Below, one piece after another: positions 16,731-26,115 of a DNA stretch of 64,000 bases. How positions within the stretch are numbered: position 1 is the first letter of the stretch; each line of letters starts with the position of its first letter. This DNA comes from Micromonospora sp. WMMD961 (GTDB lineage: Bacteria; Actinomycetota; Actinomycetes; Mycobacteriales; Micromonosporaceae): positions 2,949,501 to 3,013,500 of the forward strand of contig NZ_JARUBJ010000002.1 in NCBI RefSeq assembly GCF_029626145.1, read 5' to 3'. The translations under genes and the position numbers were made by a program. Under the pieces are notes generated by a model. The model worked only from the letters and a program-made list of their open reading frames with translations, did no database searches and was not told the DNA's origin.

Positions 16731-17387
16731 CTACCGCCGATCACCGTTCAGGTAGCGCAGCACCGCGGTGACCCGGCGATCGGCTTGGTCGTCCGGTGGA
16801 AGCTGAAGCTTCGAGAAGATGCTGCGGATGTGCTTGTGTACCGCGCCGTCGCTGACGAACAGCCGCCCGGCGATCGCGCTGTTGCCAAGCCCTTCGGCCA
16901 TCAACGCCAGCACCTCACGCTCACGCGGCGACAGCTCGCTCAGCGCCGTGTCCGTCCGGCGGTTGCGGGCGAGCAACTGCGCCACCACCTCCGGGTCGAT
17001 CACGCTGCCGCCGTTCGCGACGCGGTGCAGCGCGGCGAGGAACTCCTCGACCCGACCCACCCGCTCCTTCAACAGATAACCGAGCCCGACGGCGCCGACC
17101 GAGAACAATTCGGTGGCGAACGCCTGCTCCACGTACGCCGACAGGACCAGCACCGCAAGGCCGGGGCGGCGCTGTCGGGCCTCCACCGCGGCCACGATGC
17201 CCTCGTCGGTGTGGGTCGGCGGCATCCGTACGTCGACGATCGCGACGTCCGGCGCATGGTCGTCGACGGCGATCAGGAACTCACCCGGAGTACCGGCCGT
17301 GGCGACCACGTCCAGATCCTCCGCCCGCAGCAGCAGAGCCAGCCCCTCACGCAGCAGCGGGTCGTCCTCGGCGATCACGATCCGCAC
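16731..17387 (-). CDS. NarL/LuxR-type response regulator
   Basis: A 218-residue regulator. The receiver domain has acidic Asp8/Asp9, phosphoacceptor Asp52 (VAIVDVRMPP) and the conserved YLLKE lysine. The C-terminal LuxR-type HTH reads LSPREREVLALMAEGLGNSAIAGRLFVSDGAV split across about residues 150-190. The GTG start at 17387 lies inside the end of the kinase gene (13-base overlap), so the two are coupled. It probably activates or derepresses the ABC transporter genes downstream. The divergent palindrome at 18665-18682 is a candidate binding site. Confidence 0.93.
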   Translation of the reverse strand: MRIVIAEDDPLLREGLALLLRAEDLDVVATAGTPGEFLIAVDDHAPDVAIVDVRMPPTHTDEGIVAAVEARQRRPGLAVLVLSAYVEQAFATELFSVGAVGLGYLLKERVGRVEEFLAALHRVANGGSVIDPEVVAQLLARNRRTDTALSELSPREREVLALMAEGLGNSAIAGRLFVSDGAVHKHIRSIFSKLQLPPDDQADRRVTAVLRYLNGDRR

Positions 17388-18601
17388 GGCAGCTCCACGT
17401 CCATCCTCGTCGGCCCTCCCGGTGGGCTCGTCAGCGTCATCCGGCCGTCGTACGCCTCGACCCGCCGGCGGATACCGGCGAGCCCTGAGCCACGTGCCTC
17501 GTCCGCGTCACCGTGCCCGTCGTCCTCGATGCACACCAGCAGCCGGCCGCGTTCGCGGCGCACGGCCACGTCCACCTGGCTCGCACCACTGTGCCGGACG
17601 ACGTTGGTCAGCGCCTCGGCCACCACGAAGTACGCGGTGGCCTCGACCGAGGCCGCGCACCGCACCGCCACGTCCACCTCAAGCCGGCAGGGCACCACAC
17701 AACTGCCGGCCAGGCCCGCCAGTGCGCCGGCGAGACCCCGGTCGTCCAGCACCGGTGGCAGGATCCCGCGCACCACCGTACGCAGCTCGGCGAGCGCCTG
17801 TTCCGCAGCGTCCTGCGCCTGCCCGAGGATCTCGTCGGCGCGGTCCGGATTGCGGCGCGCGGCCCGCCGCGCGGCACCCAGCAACACGTTGACCGCGACC
17901 AACCGGTTCTGGGTGCCGTCGTGCAACGAACGCTCGATCCGGCGCAGCTCGACCGCGTGGGCGTCCAGCGCCGCGGCGCGGGTGGCGGTCAGCTCGGCCA
18001 CCCGCAGCGACAGGTCGACGCCCGGCGGCGGAGACAGCAGCAGCCGGCTCGGCCATGCCTGGAGACGGGCCAGGACCGGGCCGAGCCAGAGCGCGGCGGC
18101 CAGCCAGCCCACCCCGAGCAACCCGACCGCGAGTGCCTCGGACAAACCGTCGATGCGCCACCAGACGATCCCCGGCGCTCCGGCGTCGGCAGGGAGCAGC
18201 CCGTACCACAGCGGGAACGTGACGTACTGCACGGCAGAGAGTGGCAGCGTGAGGCCGACCAGCCCGGTCACCAGGCCGATGAGCGAGTACAGCGCGACCC
18301 AGCCGAGCTCCCGGCGCACGAAAGGATCACGGGTCGCCGTCCGCAACCCGGCCGGCACCGGCCCCGGCGTGGGGATCGGCTCATCCCAGCGGGACAGCCG
18401 GGCCCGCTCGCGGTCGGCCACCGAGCGCACCGCCCGCAACGCACCGGGCGCCGCCAGCAGCCCCACCCCGCCCACGCAGGTCACCGCCACGATCGCCGCC
18501 CAGAGCAGCGCGCCCAGCGCCAACGTGGCGGTGCCCAGCCCTCCGACGAGGTGCTCCAGGGCGTCGACCAAGGTGCGAACCCGGTCCCGCACGTCCGCCA
18601 T
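17375..18601 (-). CDS. sensor histidine kinase (NarL/LiaS-type, HisKA_3)
   Basis: A 408-residue membrane kinase. About four membrane segments lie in residues 20-180. The phosphoacceptor motif is ERSLHDGTQNRL with His227. The HATPase_c domain shows EALTNVVRHSGAS, then the DDGHG and GSGLAGIRRRVEA boxes. The ATG at 18599-18601 has GGGGGAGG upstream. It is the first gene of a leftward kinase-regulator-ATPase-permease unit. A short extracytoplasmic region suggests it senses membrane stress or an intramembrane signal. Confidence 0.93.
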   Translation of the reverse strand: MADVRDRVRTLVDALEHLVGGLGTATLALGALLWAAIVAVTCVGGVGLLAAPGALRAVRSVADRERARLSRWDEPIPTPGPVPAGLRTATRDPFVRRELGWVALYSLIGLVTGLVGLTLPLSAVQYVTFPLWYGLLPADAGAPGIVWWRIDGLSEALAVGLLGVGWLAAALWLGPVLARLQAWPSRLLLSPPPGVDLSLRVAELTATRAAALDAHAVELRRIERSLHDGTQNRLVAVNVLLGAARRAARRNPDRADEILGQAQDAAEQALAELRTVVRGILPPVLDDRGLAGALAGLAGSCVVPCRLEVDVAVRCAASVEATAYFVVAEALTNVVRHSGASQVDVAVRRERGRLLVCIEDDGHGDADEARGSGLAGIRRRVEAYDGRMTLTSPPGGPTRMDVELPCGS

Positions 18602-18664
18602 CGACCCACCTCCCCCGCCAACATAGGCCACCGCGGAACCCGCCCGGCAACGTCCGGCGTGCAA

Positions 18665-18682
18665 GGTACAGCCTGCTGTACC
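18665..18682. promoter_or_regulatory. palindrome GGTACAGC-CT-GCTGTACC
   Basis: A perfect 8+8 inverted repeat with a two-base centre, 63 bases upstream of the kinase start and 87 bases upstream of the divergent small membrane protein. It is a likely response-regulator site governing both directions. Confidence 0.6.
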
Positions 18683-18769
18683 ACGGTCGTCGAGCTGGCG
18701 GGATCGTCCCCGCCGCGCCGCCCGCCTAGCGTTGACGGCATCGAGGAACGTTCGTCGAAGGAGGTTGTC

Positions 18770-19000
18770 ATGACCGATCCGTATCGCCTCACCCAGGCCC
18801 CGGTCACCGCACCGAACAAGCCGGGCGGCCTGCTCCGCCCGCTGCTGTGGCTGGTGCTCTTCGTCAGCGCGGCGGCCAACGTGGTGCTGTCGACCGCAGC
18901 GGACAACCCGTGGGTCAGCTCGGCGTCCGGGCTGGTGGCGGTGCTCTGCGCGGTCGCGCTGATCGTCCACCACCGCCGTAACCGCGCGCGAGAGTCGTAG
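18770..19000 (+). CDS. small two-TM membrane protein
   Basis: A 76-residue protein with two hydrophobic stretches (LLRPLLWLVLFVSAAANVVL and ASGLVAVLCAVALIVHH) and a basic end (RRNRARES). The ATG has GAAGGAGG at ideal spacing. The longer open frame running in from upstream is a shadow of the kinase gene. It is divergent from the kinase operon and shares its promoter region. I infer a role as an accessory or target of the two-component system; there is no known family. Confidence 0.75.
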   Translation: MTDPYRLTQAPVTAPNKPGGLLRPLLWLVLFVSAAANVVLSTAADNPWVSSASGLVAVLCAVALIVHHRRNRARES

Positions 19001-19081
19001 GGGGACAACCCCACCCGTCGTCGCGCTCGATCACCCCCCGCCACTCCGGCTCGGCAGCGCGGTCACACTCGTGGTGGCGGG

Positions 19082-20575
19082 TCACGCGGAGTTGCGCCAC
19101 CTGCGGCCGTGCCGGCCGATGAGCCGGTCGGCGTCGGTGGGGCCCCAGGAGGCGGCCTCGTAGGTGGGGATCGGCGAATTGTCCTTCGCCCAGTTGTCGA
19201 TGATCGGGTCGACGATCCGCCAGCACTGCTGCACCTCGTCGCTGCGGATGAACAGCGACGCGTCGCCGATCAGTGCGTCCAGGAGCAGACGCTCGTACGC
19301 CTCCGGGGACTCCTCGGCGAACGTCTGGTCGTAGGAGAACTCCATCGTGGCGGTGCGGACCCGGAAGGAGTGGCCCGGCACTTTGGCGCCGAAGCGCAGC
19401 GAGATGCCCTCGTTCGGCTGGATCCGCAGGATCAGCGCGTCAGCGTCGAGGCCGGTGAGCTGGTCGGTCGGGATCGGCAGGTGCGGCGGCCGTTGGAACT
19501 GCAGTGCCACCTCGGTGAGCCGGGCCGGCAGGCGCTTGCCGGTGCGCACGTAGAACGGCACCCCGGCCCAGCGCCAGTTGTCCACGTTGAGCCGCATCGC
19601 GGCGTACGTCTCGGTCCGCGACAGGGGGTCGACGCCGGCCTCCTCGCGGTAGCCGGCCATCAACTCCTCGCGGGTGCCGCCCCGGGTGTACTGCCCCCGG
19701 ACCGCGGCCTCGGCGATGTCCCGGTCGGTGGGCAGGCGGATCGCCTGCAGCAGCTTCACCTTCTCGTTGCGCAGGCCCTCAGCCTCGAACGAGGCCGGTG
19801 GCTCCATCAGGGCCAGTGCGAGGACCTGGAGCACGTGGTTCTGCACGATGTCCCGCATCGCGCCGGCGTCCTCGTAGAAGCCGCCGCGGCTGCCGACGCC
19901 GAGGGTCTCGGCGACGGTGATCTGCACGTGGTCGACCCAGGAGCGATCCCAGATGGGCTGGAAGATCGAGTTCGCGAAGCGCAGCGCCAGCACGTTCTGG
20001 ACGGTGTCCTTGCCCAGATAGTGATCGATCCGGAAGACCTGGTGCTCGTCGAACGCGTTGTGCACGACGCCGTCGAGCTCACGGGCCGTGACCAGGTCGC
20101 GCCCGTACGGCTTCTCGATGACCAGGCGGGAGAAGGAACCTTCGCGTGGCTGGTTGAGCCCGACACCGGCCAGTCCGTTGATCACCGGCTCGAACGCGCC
20201 GGCGGGGGTGGACAGGTAGAAGAGCCGGTTGCCGGACGTGCCCCGCTGTGCGTCCAGCTCGTCGAGGGTCTCCACGAGCCGCTTGTAGGTCTGCGGGTCG
20301 TCGTAGCCGCCGGCCACGTACCGCACCCCGCCCTGGAGTTGGCGCTTGCTGGCGAGGGTGCGTTCGCCGAGGGCGCTCTCGGCGAACTGTTCGTCGGTCA
20401 TCGGCGTGCGTGCGACGCCGACCAGCGCGAACTGGTCCGGGAGCCGCTCGTGCCGAGCCAGGCTCTCGACTGCGGGCAGCAGCTTACGCCGGGTCAGGTC
20501 ACCGGAGGCACCGAAGATCACCAGCGTGGCCGGTGGGGCGCTCCGCTCCTGGATGAGCTGAGATGCGTGGTCCAT
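19082..20575 (-). CDS. zwf: glucose-6-phosphate dehydrogenase
   Basis: A 497-residue enzyme of normal family length. It has the NADP-binding motif GASGDLTRRKL (residues 23-33), the substrate/catalytic signature RIDHYLGKD (182-190) and the later EEAGVDPLSRTETYAAM to GVPFYVRTGK region. It oxidises glucose 6-phosphate to 6-phosphogluconolactone in the oxidative pentose phosphate pathway, generating NADPH. The ATG at 20573-20575 follows GGAGG; a GTG 21 bases upstream would place the ribosome site inside the gene. It stands alone without gnd, pgl or opcA nearby, so it may be a second copy; that cannot be decided from this window. Confidence 0.96.
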   Translation of the reverse strand: MDHASQLIQERSAPPATLVIFGASGDLTRRKLLPAVESLARHERLPDQFALVGVARTPMTDEQFAESALGERTLASKRQLQGGVRYVAGGYDDPQTYKRLVETLDELDAQRGTSGNRLFYLSTPAGAFEPVINGLAGVGLNQPREGSFSRLVIEKPYGRDLVTARELDGVVHNAFDEHQVFRIDHYLGKDTVQNVLALRFANSIFQPIWDRSWVDHVQITVAETLGVGSRGGFYEDAGAMRDIVQNHVLQVLALALMEPPASFEAEGLRNEKVKLLQAIRLPTDRDIAEAAVRGQYTRGGTREELMAGYREEAGVDPLSRTETYAAMRLNVDNWRWAGVPFYVRTGKRLPARLTEVALQFQRPPHLPIPTDQLTGLDADALILRIQPNEGISLRFGAKVPGHSFRVRTATMEFSYDQTFAEESPEAYERLLLDALIGDASLFIRSDEVQQCWRIVDPIIDNWAKDNSPIPTYEAASWGPTDADRLIGRHGRRWRNSA

Positions 20576-20712
20576 GGTCTGCGTTCCTCCGGGCACAAGG
20601 GGTGTGGGGTTGAGGGGTGCCGCGCTGTCACGCCAGAAATCGTGCGGTTGTGGCGGTAGGGTCCGGGGGCCACGCGGCGTGGCCCGTTGGTCGCGAACCT
20701 TGAGCGTCGCAT

Positions 20713-20739
20713 GCCGAGTTGACGGTTAGGCAACTCGGC
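20713..20739 (-). terminator. 9-bp hairpin between the lyase and zwf
   Basis: GCCGAGTTG (20713-20721) pairs exactly with CAACTCGGC (20731-20739) around a nine-base loop. It lies about 100 bases beyond the stop of the leftward lyase and upstream of zwf, so a terminator for the former is likely. Confidence 0.55.
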
Positions 20740-20838
20740 AGCGATTCGGCGCGGCCTGTCGGCTCCCCGCCAACACGAGCTGCCTCGATCGAGGCTGAGC
20801 CGGAGGATGGCCGCCGGATACCCGGCACCGCTCTCCGC

Positions 20839-23800
20839 TCAAGAGACCGTCAACTCGAGGAACGGCCGCTGGAAGCTGGCCTCCCTGCTGTTGAAGCCGA
20901 CCCACGGGCCGTGACCGGCCGCCAGTTGTGCGACGCCGATGCTGATGGGCTTGCCGGCGGCCAGCTGGTCCCTGACATAGCTGGTGAGGTCGAGGCGACG
21001 CCACATCTTCTGCTCGTCCGAGCCGATCACGCCGAGTATCGCGCCCAACGCCGGACGGTTGGCGCAGGTGACGTCGTACTCTTTCCACGGTGAGTCCACC
21101 ATGAGGACTGCCGACGTGGTGAAGTCCACGTCGGGGTCGGCCGCCATCCCGCCGTAGAGCCACAGGGTGGCGCTGCGGACCGTGCCGGGGACGGAGGCCG
21201 GCTCGAACCGGAGATAGCTCAACCGCCGGTATTCGGCTAGGACCGTCGGGTCGTTCGGATGGTTGCGGATCTCCAGCTGGCTTCCGCGGCCGAAGTTGGT
21301 GCCGGCGTGGCTGCCACAGCGGACGAAGGCGTCGGCGGTCGGCGTCATCCGGCGGGCCGGCGTGTCCGCGTATGCGTCGGTGGTGCTGGCGTAGATCCGG
21401 ACCTCGGCGACCACCGTGGAGCTGGTGGACGAGTTGCCCTGCCCGACAAGGCGCACATAGCGGGCGGTGGTCGGCGTGATCGGGTACACCTCGGCGTTGT
21501 CCGTGGCGGCGGAGGAGACGGCTCTGGTCGCGGCGGCCTGCCAACTGGTGCCGTCGGTGGAGGTCAGCAGGTCGAATGCGAAGCTTCGCTGCGAACCGAA
21601 GGCGAAGGCGACGTTCACCGCCCCGACGGTGCGCTGCGCACCGAGGTCGAGGTCGAGGGTCGAGCCGGCCCAGGTGGTGTCCAGGTCGGCGTCGATGGTG
21701 GCCGCGGCTCGGTGGGCGTACTCGCCGGCGGTTACCGAGGCGATGGGCAGCGAGTTGCGGGTCTTCCCCGGCACCCGGAAGTGGATCTTGTAGCTCGGAC
21801 CGGCGGCCCCGTCCTGGCGGTAGGTGCTCACGGTGGCCGTGCCGGGCAGTTCGGTCGCTTGGCTCACCTGGGCGTACCCGCCGCTCTGGCTCACCGGCGT
21901 GACCTGCGGTGGGTCGGTGGTGCCGGGGCCGAGCACCACCTCGTACCGGAAGCGGTTCGGCGTGAACCCGGCCACCGGCGCGCCGTCGACGTGTAACCCG
22001 GCCAACTGGGTCGTCGGTGACGCCGGCACGGACCAGTTGGCCAGCGGCGTCAGGGACGGCGCCGCTGGCGGCTGCTCGCCGCCGAACAACGGCGTCAGGC
22101 GTAGCGCCAGGGTGGCATTGGTGACACCGGGCAGGTGTACGACGAGCTTCCGGAGCGCTGGCTGGGAGTTCTGCCCCGGCGGGTTGGGGCTGCCCGCCAT
22201 CGGGGCGGGAAGTCCGACGGACATCGTCGCACCGGCTGGGCCGACAAGTTGCACCGCGAGGCGCTCGTCCCCCCGGTGCAGGGTCGCGGACCGTCCGTCC
22301 GGGGCCAACACGACGTCGGCGCGGGTGTGCAGGAAGGACCGGTAGTCGATCGCCGTGGTGGACCGTACCTCGTCCTGGACGAGCACCTGACGACGGTCGT
22401 CGAAGAGTTGGATGCCGCGTCGGGCCTGCTGCACCCGGCCGCCGTACATGGCGGTCAGGTCGGTGATGGCATGCCACTGCCGGGGGGAGGAGCCGGTCGA
22501 CACGATCCGGGCGCCCTGGGTAAGGGCGGTGGACGGCGTCGGGCCCGCACCCAGCAGCATGGTGTTCTGCCCCTGCGGGTGGTTCACGTAGTGGTCCCAC
22601 CGGCCGCCGGTGTTGCTCTGCCAGGTGAAGTAGTTGGCCAGGTCGTAGTCGTCCGCGCCGAGATCCTCGAACCAGCGCGTCCCGCTCGCGTCCAGGACGA
22701 ACGAGCCGGCGTCCAGGTTCTCGTGGCCGGCGACCGGATCGAACCCCGCTCGCAGTCCCTTCGTCGCGACATGGACGCCGTTCGGATCGTCCCAGTCGCT
22801 GCGTGCCGTGGCCACCTCCACGTGCCGGAAGTAGGCATCGGTCGCGGCTGGATGGGTGGTGCCGGTGGCGGTTGCCGGGTCGTACCAGAGGATGTCCAGC
22901 GGCGTGGCCCCCTCGTCGGCCCGGGCAGCTGCCCAGGCGGCCCATTCGGGCCGTTGGTAACGCTGGGCCAGCCACATCAGATAGGGCACCTGCCGGCCCC
23001 CGGCGGTGAGTGAGTTGTAGAAGGTTGTACCCCCGTCGCCGTAGTTGAAGAGCGCCCCCTTCGGTCCACTGACGTGAATGGCGAAGTCACCGGTCTTCGC
23101 CAGGCCGGGCAGGCCGGAGAGGCCGAAGTCGGTGCCCGTCGCGGTGGTGAAGGCGGCCAGCCAGGTGACGAGGTACTCGGTGGCGAAGAGCCAGTAGGCC
23201 GGACCTTCGGCGTAGGCGCCGTCCGGGCCGTACTCCGCGATGCCGTACTGGATGGAGCGGACGCTGCCGACCAGCAAATTGTTGACCTTGGTGCGGACCG
23301 TGTCGCCGGCATCGGCGCCGATCGCCAGCGCTCCCAGCGCGACACCGTTGCAGACGATGTTCCAGTTGTGCGGTGCGGTGAAGTTGCCTCCACCCAGCAA
23401 GGGCAGCGTCGCATCGATGCCGTGCCTGATGATCGCGTCACGGATCGTCGTCCTGTCGCTCGCGGACAGGAACTGGTAGAACCAGTCGTAGCCGATCGCG
23501 AGGGCGTGTGTCATCTGCGCGACGTCGAGGAACCTGCTGTCCGGGTTCCAGGTCTGCAGGCCGGCCGCGGCGAGGAGCTCCGCCCTCGCGCGTTGGGCGT
23601 ACTCCTGCGGGTCGGTCCCGCCACTGGGGGAGATGTTCCAGACCAGACCCAGCGCGTAGATCCGGCGCTTCACGTCGTCGGCGGTGACCTCCCCGCTCTG
23701 CAAACGCTCGTTGGTCGGCAGTTTCTCAGCGGTGGTGTCGAGGACCCGATCGGCGCGTTCCCGTACCGCGGTGAACCACCGCTGTGCCCGGCTGTCGGTC

Positions 23801-24057
23801 GCGAGCCGGTTGCGCGCGTTGCCGAAGGTTTCCGCGGTGGCGAGCAGCCGGGGGTGCGGCCGGCCGGCGATCTGGGACACGATGTCGGCCGGCGGTTCGA
23901 TGGCGGCCAGCTGACCGGCTGCCGATCGGCTGGCAGATGGGGTCGCCCCCGTGGCCGGGCCGGGTGCGGAGATGGCGACGAGGCAGGACGCGCCGAGCAC
24001 CAGAACGGTCAGCCGAGCGCGCCAGCGGGCAGCCGCAGGCGTGATGACATTCGACAC
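20839..24057 (-). CDS. secreted heparinase II/III-like polysaccharide lyase with discoidin and CBM96-like modules
   Basis: A 1072-residue exported protein. A signal peptide (residues about 10-38) is followed by an alpha/alpha-toroid lyase domain with HNWNIVCNGVALGALAIG and the YGPDGAYAEGPAYW stretch. A heparinase II/III-type beta-sandwich starts near GHENLDAGSFVLDASG. A discoidin/F5-8C domain follows (about 735-870, ATIDADLDTTWAGSTLDLDL). The last 180 residues resemble the DNRLRE/CBM96 binding module (FVRCGSHAGTNFG, SYLRFEPASVPG). It probably cleaves an acidic polysaccharide by beta-elimination outside the cell. GTG at 24055-24057 has GGGGG upstream and is preferred over TTG six bases earlier. 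The exact substrate is unknown. Confidence 0.82.
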   Translation of the reverse strand: MSNVITPAAARWRARLTVLVLGASCLVAISAPGPATGATPSASRSAAGQLAAIEPPADIVSQIAGRPHPRLLATAETFGNARNRLATDSRAQRWFTAVRERADRVLDTTAEKLPTNERLQSGEVTADDVKRRIYALGLVWNISPSGGTDPQEYAQRARAELLAAAGLQTWNPDSRFLDVAQMTHALAIGYDWFYQFLSASDRTTIRDAIIRHGIDATLPLLGGGNFTAPHNWNIVCNGVALGALAIGADAGDTVRTKVNNLLVGSVRSIQYGIAEYGPDGAYAEGPAYWLFATEYLVTWLAAFTTATGTDFGLSGLPGLAKTGDFAIHVSGPKGALFNYGDGGTTFYNSLTAGGRQVPYLMWLAQRYQRPEWAAWAAARADEGATPLDILWYDPATATGTTHPAATDAYFRHVEVATARSDWDDPNGVHVATKGLRAGFDPVAGHENLDAGSFVLDASGTRWFEDLGADDYDLANYFTWQSNTGGRWDHYVNHPQGQNTMLLGAGPTPSTALTQGARIVSTGSSPRQWHAITDLTAMYGGRVQQARRGIQLFDDRRQVLVQDEVRSTTAIDYRSFLHTRADVVLAPDGRSATLHRGDERLAVQLVGPAGATMSVGLPAPMAGSPNPPGQNSQPALRKLVVHLPGVTNATLALRLTPLFGGEQPPAAPSLTPLANWSVPASPTTQLAGLHVDGAPVAGFTPNRFRYEVVLGPGTTDPPQVTPVSQSGGYAQVSQATELPGTATVSTYRQDGAAGPSYKIHFRVPGKTRNSLPIASVTAGEYAHRAAATIDADLDTTWAGSTLDLDLGAQRTVGAVNVAFAFGSQRSFAFDLLTSTDGTSWQAAATRAVSSAATDNAEVYPITPTTARYVRLVGQGNSSTSSTVVAEVRIYASTTDAYADTPARRMTPTADAFVRCGSHAGTNFGRGSQLEIRNHPNDPTVLAEYRRLSYLRFEPASVPGTVRSATLWLYGGMAADPDVDFTTSAVLMVDSPWKEYDVTCANRPALGAILGVIGSDEQKMWRRLDLTSYVRDQLAAGKPISIGVAQLAAGHGPWVGFNSREASFQRPFLELTVS

Positions 24058-24306
24058 AGACAACCCCCGTTGAAGCGTGACGAGCGCGATGACCGTATCG
24101 AGGGTGGTGTGTCGTCACAAGAGGTCGCCCGACTGATCCACCACGGCCGAGAGGCCAGGCCGTGCACCGGGTCCACCAGTCCATGGCCCACGGTCCTGCT
24201 GGACGAATCCATGATCGCTCGGCCGGTACCGCTGTTCGCACCTACTCGTTCGGCGTCGACGGCGCGATGGCCGCGGCACCTGTTCGCGGTGGAGGCGGTG
24301 AACGTC

Positions 24307-24642
24307 TCACCGATCCGAAGCGCGCGAGCCGTAGGCCGGGCCGAACACCACCAGCAGCGCCAGGTCCTCGGTCACCTCCTCGAACCGGTGCTCCTCGCCA
24401 GCCGGCACGAAGATCACCGAACCCGGGCCCACCTCGGCCGCGCCGTCCGGGGTCACGATCCGGGCCTGCCCCGCGGTGACCACGTAGATCTCATCCTCGG
24501 TGTGCGGGCTCTGACCGTCGAGACCGCCCGCCGGGATGCAGTACGTTCCCACCGACAGGTCCGGCACCCTCAGGTGTTCGACCCAGTCGTTGGCGGCCCC
24601 GGCGGGTGCGGTCCACCGGCCCGCGCCCTCGATGATCTGCAT
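24307..24642 (-). CDS. single-domain cupin
   Basis: A 111-residue cupin. Motif 1 reads SPHTEDEIYVVTAGQARI and motif 2 reads PGSVIFVPAGEEHRFEEV, supplying His/Glu/His metal ligands. Such proteins are small metal-dependent enzymes or ligand-binding sensors. The ATG lacks a strong ribosome site. It is divergent from the M48 protease gene, with about 106 bases between start codons. It could process a sugar or aromatic compound; nothing narrows it down. Confidence 0.8.
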   Translation of the reverse strand: MQIIEGAGRWTAPAGAANDWVEHLRVPDLSVGTYCIPAGGLDGQSPHTEDEIYVVTAGQARIVTPDGAAEVGPGSVIFVPAGEEHRFEEVTEDLALLVVFGPAYGSRASDR

Positions 24643-24748
24643 GGCAGAACCCTAAGGGGCATCTCGCAGCCGGTACCCATCGCGCCCCCTCGCATCCGTA
24701 GGCGCACTCGCTGCTGGGGCAGGTGCCCGGCATCTACACTCCACCCTC

Positions 24749-26062
24749 GTGCCGACGAAGACGACGACGCCGCGCAGGTGTCCGACCTGTGCTGACGACC
24801 TGGTCCTGCTGGAGGCGGGGGCGCTCTCCTGGTGCGCTGCCTGTCAGTGGAACCTGGACGTGTACGACCCCGCCCTGGCGCCGTGGCGCGGCACTACGAT
24901 GGTCGGCCGCTGGGGCTTCCGGCGAGGGCTGGAACTCGACCGGTCGACGCATGAGGACTTGCTGGCCGATCCGGAGGCACGCCCGGCCGGGCCGTCGTCG
25001 GGCGAGTTCTGGCTGTCGGCGGTCTCCGTGGTGCTGGCGCTGCTGGGGGTGGCGGCAGCGGGCTATCTCGTCTGGCTCGTCGTGGCCAGCGACCTGCCAC
25101 CGGGGGTACGGCTGGCTCTGGCGATCCCCGCTCTGCTCGTCTTGCTGCTGGTCAAGCCGTCGTTCGGGCGGGTGCCCAAGCATGGCGTGATCACCGAGCG
25201 CGAAGCCCCGCAGTTGCATCGTCTGGTGCGGGAGGTCGCAGATGCTGCCGGGACACCGGTTCCCGACGTGATCTGTGCGGACCTGAGTCTCAACGCCGGT
25301 GTCGCCCGGCTGGGCTGGCGGCAACGGTCGGTGCTCGTCATCGGGATCCCCCTGTGGGTGATGCTGCCGCGGCCGGCTCGGCTGTCCCTTCTGGCCCATG
25401 AGCTGGGTCACCTCGCCAACGGCGATCCGCTTCGGGTCCGCCGGACCCTGCTGGCGAGGACGTTCGGCACCCGGGCGGTAATGGCCACCGGTGGGCGGAA
25501 CCCTTGGCAGCGGGCCATTCGCGCCTCGGAATCGCTGGCCTCGAACGTCAGCGGGACGGCCGTCCTCTTCGGAATGATCGTTAATGGAATCGTCGCTCTG
25601 GTGAACGTCGCCGGCGCGACCGCGCAGCTGCTCGTGGACAGTGTGGCGATGCCCGACAGTCGCCGTGCCGAGTACCGGGCCGATCTGGTCGCCCGCCGGG
25701 TGGGCGGCAGCGCACCCTTCCTCCGGTCTTCTGAGACGGTCCTGCTCGCCGGCCGGATCTGGCAGGACTTGTGGCATCAGGCCCCGCGTGTCGACGCTGA
25801 GCAACTGGAGGCGATGGCCGCTGAAGCCCGCCAGCGCCTGGCCGCTGACCTGCCGCTGGCCCGTCAGCTCAGCCGGCGGACCACCGATCTGTGGAGTACC
25901 CACCCGGGCGAAGACCAGCGGATGCGGCTGATCGAGGCTCTGCCTGACGTCGACGGGGTCCTTTCTGTCGATGACGTCCGTTGGGCCGGGGTCGACACCG
26001 AACTCGCGCCGTGGCGCCGTGCCGCACACAACGCCCTCCTTGGTACCCGGGACCGGTTCTGA
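24749..26062 (+). CDS. M48 family membrane metalloprotease with N-terminal zinc ribbon
   Basis: A 437-residue protein. The N-terminus holds CPTC and CAAC pairs (about residues 11-32), a zinc ribbon, then two membrane segments (about 88-135). The peptidase domain has HELGH at 217-221 and a third zinc ligand Glu308 in RRAEYRADLVARR. This is HtpX/Ste24-like chemistry acting on membrane or periplasmic proteins. Start GTG. The C-terminal STHPGEDQRMRLIEAL is typical of M48. The zinc ribbon is an addition to the core family and could be regulatory or redox-sensitive. Confidence 0.87.
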   Translation: MPTKTTTPRRCPTCADDLVLLEAGALSWCAACQWNLDVYDPALAPWRGTTMVGRWGFRRGLELDRSTHEDLLADPEARPAGPSSGEFWLSAVSVVLALLGVAAAGYLVWLVVASDLPPGVRLALAIPALLVLLLVKPSFGRVPKHGVITEREAPQLHRLVREVADAAGTPVPDVICADLSLNAGVARLGWRQRSVLVIGIPLWVMLPRPARLSLLAHELGHLANGDPLRVRRTLLARTFGTRAVMATGGRNPWQRAIRASESLASNVSGTAVLFGMIVNGIVALVNVAGATAQLLVDSVAMPDSRRAEYRADLVARRVGGSAPFLRSSETVLLAGRIWQDLWHQAPRVDAEQLEAMAAEARQRLAADLPLARQLSRRTTDLWSTHPGEDQRMRLIEALPDVDGVLSVDDVRWAGVDTELAPWRRAAHNALLGTRDRF

Positions 26063-26115
26063 AGGCCTCGCGCCGCGGCAGCGTGGTGGTGCCGATCGCA
26101 GGGCCGGCCGGGCGC

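Noticed and set aside
15720..18626. 968-codon rightward frame opposite the ABC/kinase operon
   Set aside because: Crosses five well-supported leftward gene ends and has no domain pattern; a shadow.
19082..20575. zwf as part of a full pentose-phosphate operon
   Set aside because: No tal, opcA, pgl or gnd next to it; neighbours are unrelated, so I do not claim an operon.
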